From: Flavobacterium anhuiense
GTDB taxonomy: Bacteria; Bacteroidota; Bacteroidia; Flavobacteriales; Flavobacteriaceae
Direction of reading: 5' to 3'
Assembly: GCF_004151235.1 (NCBI RefSeq)
Contig: NZ_JUIV01000002.1
Span: 372,001-436,000, forward strand
DNA length: 64,000 nucleotides
Part shown: piece by piece, positions 61,393-64,000 of the stretch
How positions within the stretch are numbered: the stretch's first letter is position 1
How the letters are laid out: every line of letters begins with the position of its first letter
Made by a program: the position numbers and the translations under genes
Notes under the pieces: generated by a model
What the model was told of the DNA's origin: nothing
What the model saw: only the letters and a program-made list of their open reading frames with translations
Databases searched by the model: none

Positions 61393-62116
61393 ATTCTTCA
61401 TTTTTAGCATATAAAAAATCCATTGTATAAAGCAAATTTTTCTTTTTTAGAATAATTTCCGATTGCGGATCGGCTGTACAAAATTCTAGGAAAAGAGCTT
61501 TTTCATCAGGATTTAATTTTAAATCTTTCGTAAAGAAATCTAAAGGACAAGTTGATTCCACGAATGTTTTGAAATCCAATTCAGGAGTTTTCTTTTTAGG
61601 TTTTTTATTGGCATTATCATCTTTTTTAAACAAACTTAAAAGGCCTGCTCCCATAGCGCCAAAATTCATTCCATTTGAAATGGTGCCGTCATAAACTCCC
61701 GTATATTTTCGTAAATCACGAGATGCTCTCTGTAATGCAATTGAATCTGAAACTTCTGCAGCTGGACCTACGTGAGGGAATTTTATAGTTGTGATTAAGA
61801 CCTCATCTAATTCTTCTGGTTTTAGAATCATATTCACAACGATGTTGTTTTGATCTATATTTTCCTGAGAAATTTTAAGTCTTTTAAAAAAGTAATCTTT
61901 AGAGAAAAACAACACACTATCTTGCGGTCGTACCAGAATCGAAAATTCGCCGAGTTCGTTTGTTCTTGTGCTGGTCTTGGCAGTTTTATTAATTACTTCT
62001 ACTTTATTAAGTGGAATGTTTTGTGAAAGAACTTTTCCAGTTAATAGTTTTTCGGATTGAGAAAAAGTGAGTTGATAGGTGAAAACAGAAATTGTGGTAA
62101 GTAATTTTACTCTCAT
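61376..62116 (-). CDS. Carboxypeptidase-regulatory-like domain protein
   Basis: 246 residues, exported (signal ending near TFSQS). Residues about 24-90 form a carboxypeptidase regulatory-like (CNA-B type) beta domain (LTGKVLSQNIPLNKVEVINK, NELGEFSILV), as found at the front of SusC-like receptors, here as a stand-alone protein. The rest is charged and helical without known motif. Function unknown. Confidence 0.75.
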   Translation of the reverse strand: MRVKLLTTISVFTYQLTFSQSEKLLTGKVLSQNIPLNKVEVINKTAKTSTRTNELGEFSILVRPQDSVLFFSKDYFFKRLKISQENIDQNNIVVNMILKPEELDEVLITTIKFPHVGPAAEVSDSIALQRASRDLRKYTGVYDGTISNGMNFGAMGAGLLSLFKKDDNANKKPKKKTPELDFKTFVESTCPLDFFTKDLKLNPDEKALFLEFCTADPQSEIILKKKNLLYTMDFLYAKNEEFKKLK

Positions 62117-62190
62117 ATAAGGATTAATTAGTTGAGAGTAAAATTATTAGAATAGTCTTAACGAAAACTTACAGAATCTGTAAATTCTTG

Positions 62191-62877
62191 TTAATAAGCA
62201 ATTTTGCTTTTTTGAATGAATTTTTCTAATTCACCATTATTAAACAAAATAGGTCCGTGGCCAAAGCACAATATTTTGGGGTTTAAAGATGCAAGTTTTA
62301 AAATTGATTTTCGATTGGTTTCCTTATCAGCGGTAAATAGATGTGGAGGTTCGTGCAATCCGACTTTTGTAGTCAGCAAATTCATATTGGTCATCACATC
62401 GCCAACGATCAAAATGCCGTCTTTTTCCCTGAAAAAAGACAAATGACCACTCGAATGTCCTGGAGTTTCAATAACCGTAAATCCTCCAATTTGATCACCT
62501 TCTTTTAAGGTTTTAGCAACTGAATGTCCTTTTCCTGCCCAGAAGTTTTTCTGAAATTTTGAAAAAATATGATTCGGATTTGGGTATTCTGTAAATACAT
62601 TACCGCTTTCAGCAAACTCTTTTTCAGCGTCACTACATAAAAGCGGAATATTTAGTGTTTCACAGATTATTTTACTGCTCCCCTGATGGTCGGCGTGGGC
62701 GTGCGTCAATGCGTGTTTTGTAACGGATTTTTCTTTTATTGATTTTAATATTTTATTAGAAGAAGTTCTAATTCCGGCATCAATTAAAACATCTTCAATC
62801 AAGTAACAATTAATTGCATTTCTTGGAAATAAGGAAATTTGGTAAACGTCTTTGGCAATATTCTTCATCTTTTTCAA
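62191..62877 (-). CDS. MBL fold metallo-hydrolase
   Basis: 228 residues. The metal motif is HAHADHQG (about 78-85; HxHxDH), preceded by DAGIRTS. GHSSGHLSF and VGDVMTN carry the further His and Asp ligands, and CFGHGPIL the last His. Cytosolic hydrolase of unknown substrate (thioester or similar). It follows a Crp/Fnr-type gene by 52 bp in the same direction. Confidence 0.92.
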   Translation of the reverse strand: MKKMKNIAKDVYQISLFPRNAINCYLIEDVLIDAGIRTSSNKILKSIKEKSVTKHALTHAHADHQGSSKIICETLNIPLLCSDAEKEFAESGNVFTEYPNPNHIFSKFQKNFWAGKGHSVAKTLKEGDQIGGFTVIETPGHSSGHLSFFREKDGILIVGDVMTNMNLLTTKVGLHEPPHLFTADKETNRKSILKLASLNPKILCFGHGPILFNNGELEKFIQKSKIAY

Positions 62878-62929
62878 ATTTTATTTTGGCAAAGATTTGA
62901 ATTCCGTTTCTCAACTCACTTGATAAATG

Positions 62930-63502
62930 TTAAGAAATATCCTGACGAATTCTGCTCAATGATTCGGGCGTAATTCCGAGAAAAGAAGCAATGTAAATTA
63001 AAGGTGTTCGCTGGATTATTTTGGCTGGAGCCGATGCTAAAAATGTCAGGTATTTTTCTTTTGCAGGAATCATTTGAAGTTTTAAAACGCGATCGGCCAT
63101 ACAGAGGTAATTCTGTTCAGCAAGAATTCTCCCAACACGTTCCCAATTCGGAATTCCAGAATATAAATATTGCATTTTTTCGAAAGTAATCGAAAGCACT
63201 TCACAGTCTTCAATGCACTGAATATTTTCAAAAGAAACAGACTGATTAATGAAACTGGAATACGAAGCAATAAAACCGTCATCGCAGCTTAAATAAGTGG
63301 TAATTTCTTTTCCGTCTTTTAGATAATAAATACGAGCCAGACCTTCAACAATAAAAAAGATTTTATTGCTGGTTTTTCCCATTTCAGAAAGGAATTCTTT
63401 AGCTTTAAAACTTTCATATTCAAAACAAGAATCAATCATTTCGATTTCATTTTCAGAAAACGAAGCGATTGATTGTATTTGTTTTTGTAATTCAGCATTC
63501 AC
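62930..63502 (-). CDS. Crp/Fnr family transcriptional regulator
   Basis: 190 residues. Cyclic-nucleotide-binding-like jelly roll at about 25-120 (FKAKEFLSEMGKTSNKIFFI, GLARIYYL, SYSSFINQ) and a C-terminal helix-turn-helix (about 160-186; PLIYIASFLGITPESLSRIR). The jelly roll lacks a clear cAMP-contact motif (no RxAT), so the ligand is unknown. This short form is common in Flavobacteriia. It starts 3 bp after the HAD gene stop. Confidence 0.88.
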   Translation of the reverse strand: MNAELQKQIQSIASFSENEIEMIDSCFEYESFKAKEFLSEMGKTSNKIFFIVEGLARIYYLKDGKEITTYLSCDDGFIASYSSFINQSVSFENIQCIEDCEVLSITFEKMQYLYSGIPNWERVGRILAEQNYLCMADRVLKLQMIPAKEKYLTFLASAPAKIIQRTPLIYIASFLGITPESLSRIRQDIS

Positions 63503-63505
63503 GAT

Positions 63506-64000
63506 TTATAAGATCTCAATTAATTCCGAAGCCTTATTAATAATCACTTTTGCTCCACTAGATTTCAATTCATCTTCGGTTCTGTAGCCCCACGTAACGC
63601 CAACAGGAAACATATTAGCGTTTACTGCCGTTTTCATATCAATATCAGAATCGCCTACAAACAGGATTTCTTCTGGTTTTAAATTCCATTTTTTACTAAT
63701 TTCAATCGCCTCAAACGGATTTGGTTTTTTAAGTTCTTCTGTGCTTAAACCAACCGCAGGATCAAATTGTTTTGGGAATATTTCTGATGCTATTTTCTTC
63801 GTTAATTCATCAGCTTTGTTGGAGAAAACCGCCATTTTGATATTTTGTGAAGTCAGTTTTTCTAGTAGTTCAACAATTCCGTCATACGGTTTTGTTTTCA
63901 GTGTACAGATTTTAGTATATTCTTCAACCATACATTCAAAACAACTTTCAATTTCATCATCAGAACTGTTTGCAGCGGGCAGAGCTTTGCTTACGAGATT
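63506..64000 (-). CDS. HAD family phosphatase, phosphoglycolate phosphatase-like, 5' part beyond the window
   Basis: The frame is open from 64000 to the stop at 63506, so the gene continues to the right. The internal ATG at 63931 is not the real start, since in-frame coding (SSDDEIESCFECM) precedes it. Visible are motif II (MAVFSNKADE), motif III region (KKPNPFEAIEISKKW) and motif IV (FVGDSDIDMKTAVNANM). The catalytic DxDG motif is outside. It likely removes phosphate from phosphoglycolate or a similar metabolite. Confidence 0.88.
   Translation of the reverse strand, partial: NLVSKALPAANSSDDEIESCFECMVEEYTKICTLKTKPYDGIVELLEKLTSQNIKMAVFSNKADELTKKIASEIFPKQFDPAVGLSTEELKKPNPFEAIEISKKWNLKPEEILFVGDSDIDMKTAVNANMFPVGVTWGYRTEDELKSSGAKVIINKASELIEIL

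Noticed and set aside
63506..63931. Short complete HAD gene starting at the ATG 63931
   Set aside because: The frame is open through 64000 with coding-like residues and the DxDG motif is missing, so the gene is cut by the window edge.

Overview
The window looks like chromosome of a Flavobacterium-type bacterium (Bacteroidota, Flavobacteriia). It is AT-rich. Promoters that can be read have the Bacteroidota form (TTG, 17-23 bp, TAnnTTTG). It carries SusC-like TonB receptors, DUF4625 lipoproteins with SCS lipoboxes, an ATP-type PEP carboxykinase, mevalonate-pathway genes and a geranylgeranylglycerol-phosphate transferase-type UbiA protein. No rRNA operon, transposase, prophage or CRISPR array was seen. 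There are three tRNA genes (two Asp-GTC, one Leu-TAG).

Left end (1-4677): a leftward accessory operon encodes a 5-methylcytosine methyltransferase, a 904-residue protein joining an EcoRII-N-like DNA-reading domain to two GHKL-type ATPase modules, and a receiver-like protein cut by the window edge. The methyltransferase target-recognition region and the EcoRII-N-like domain both resemble the Dcm/EcoRII (CCWGG) group. The operon therefore reads as a restriction-like defence system in which DNA reading, ATPase and receiver-type signalling are combined. It is the best candidate for a little-described system here, and its effector may lie beyond position 1.

4980-17388: an AsmA-like envelope protein and thioredoxin, then a leftward metal-uptake locus (116-aa His/Cys protein, two DUF4625 lipoproteins, TonB receptor, His-rich AztD-like lipoprotein) behind two 15-bp palindromic boxes, then a divergent M1 aminopeptidase and DUF58 protein. 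17400-18600: two tRNA-Asp genes with duplicate promoters, separated and followed by nested hairpin repeats. 18597-23901: AraC regulator and a TolC/HlyD/MFS tripartite efflux operon. 24128-27475: a HAD hydrolase flanked by two covarying hairpins, a peptidase-MA protein, a TetR regulator with palindromic operator plus a GIY-YIG protein, and a small orphan gene. 27710-29410: a two-gene AbiJ/HEPN-type defence cassette directly 3' of tRNA-Leu.

29757-45851: M20 dipeptidase; a five-gene locus (lipoprotein, two DUF6624 paralogues, BlaI-like repressor, M56/TonB_C sensor) preceded by two BlaI-like operators; saccharopine dehydrogenase-like protein, DUF423, pckA; a phytase plus TonB receptor pair; DUF4407 and PH/SHOCT proteins. 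45924-64000: housekeeping and small enzymes (hemW, ruvC, cyclase, GNAT, a flippase-like protein and glycosyltransferase, DUF456, pseudouridine synthase) and a leftward isoprenoid run (mvaD, a toxin-antitoxin pair, mevalonate kinase, DUF502, UbiA), ending with TspO, a TPR protein, an MBL hydrolase, a Crp/Fnr regulator and a partial HAD phosphatase.

The second notable theme is repeats. At least a dozen intergenic long hairpins of several families occur, some nested in one another and some with compensating arm changes. Related single-arm fragments are inserted in frame in hemW, mvaD and a cyclase gene.
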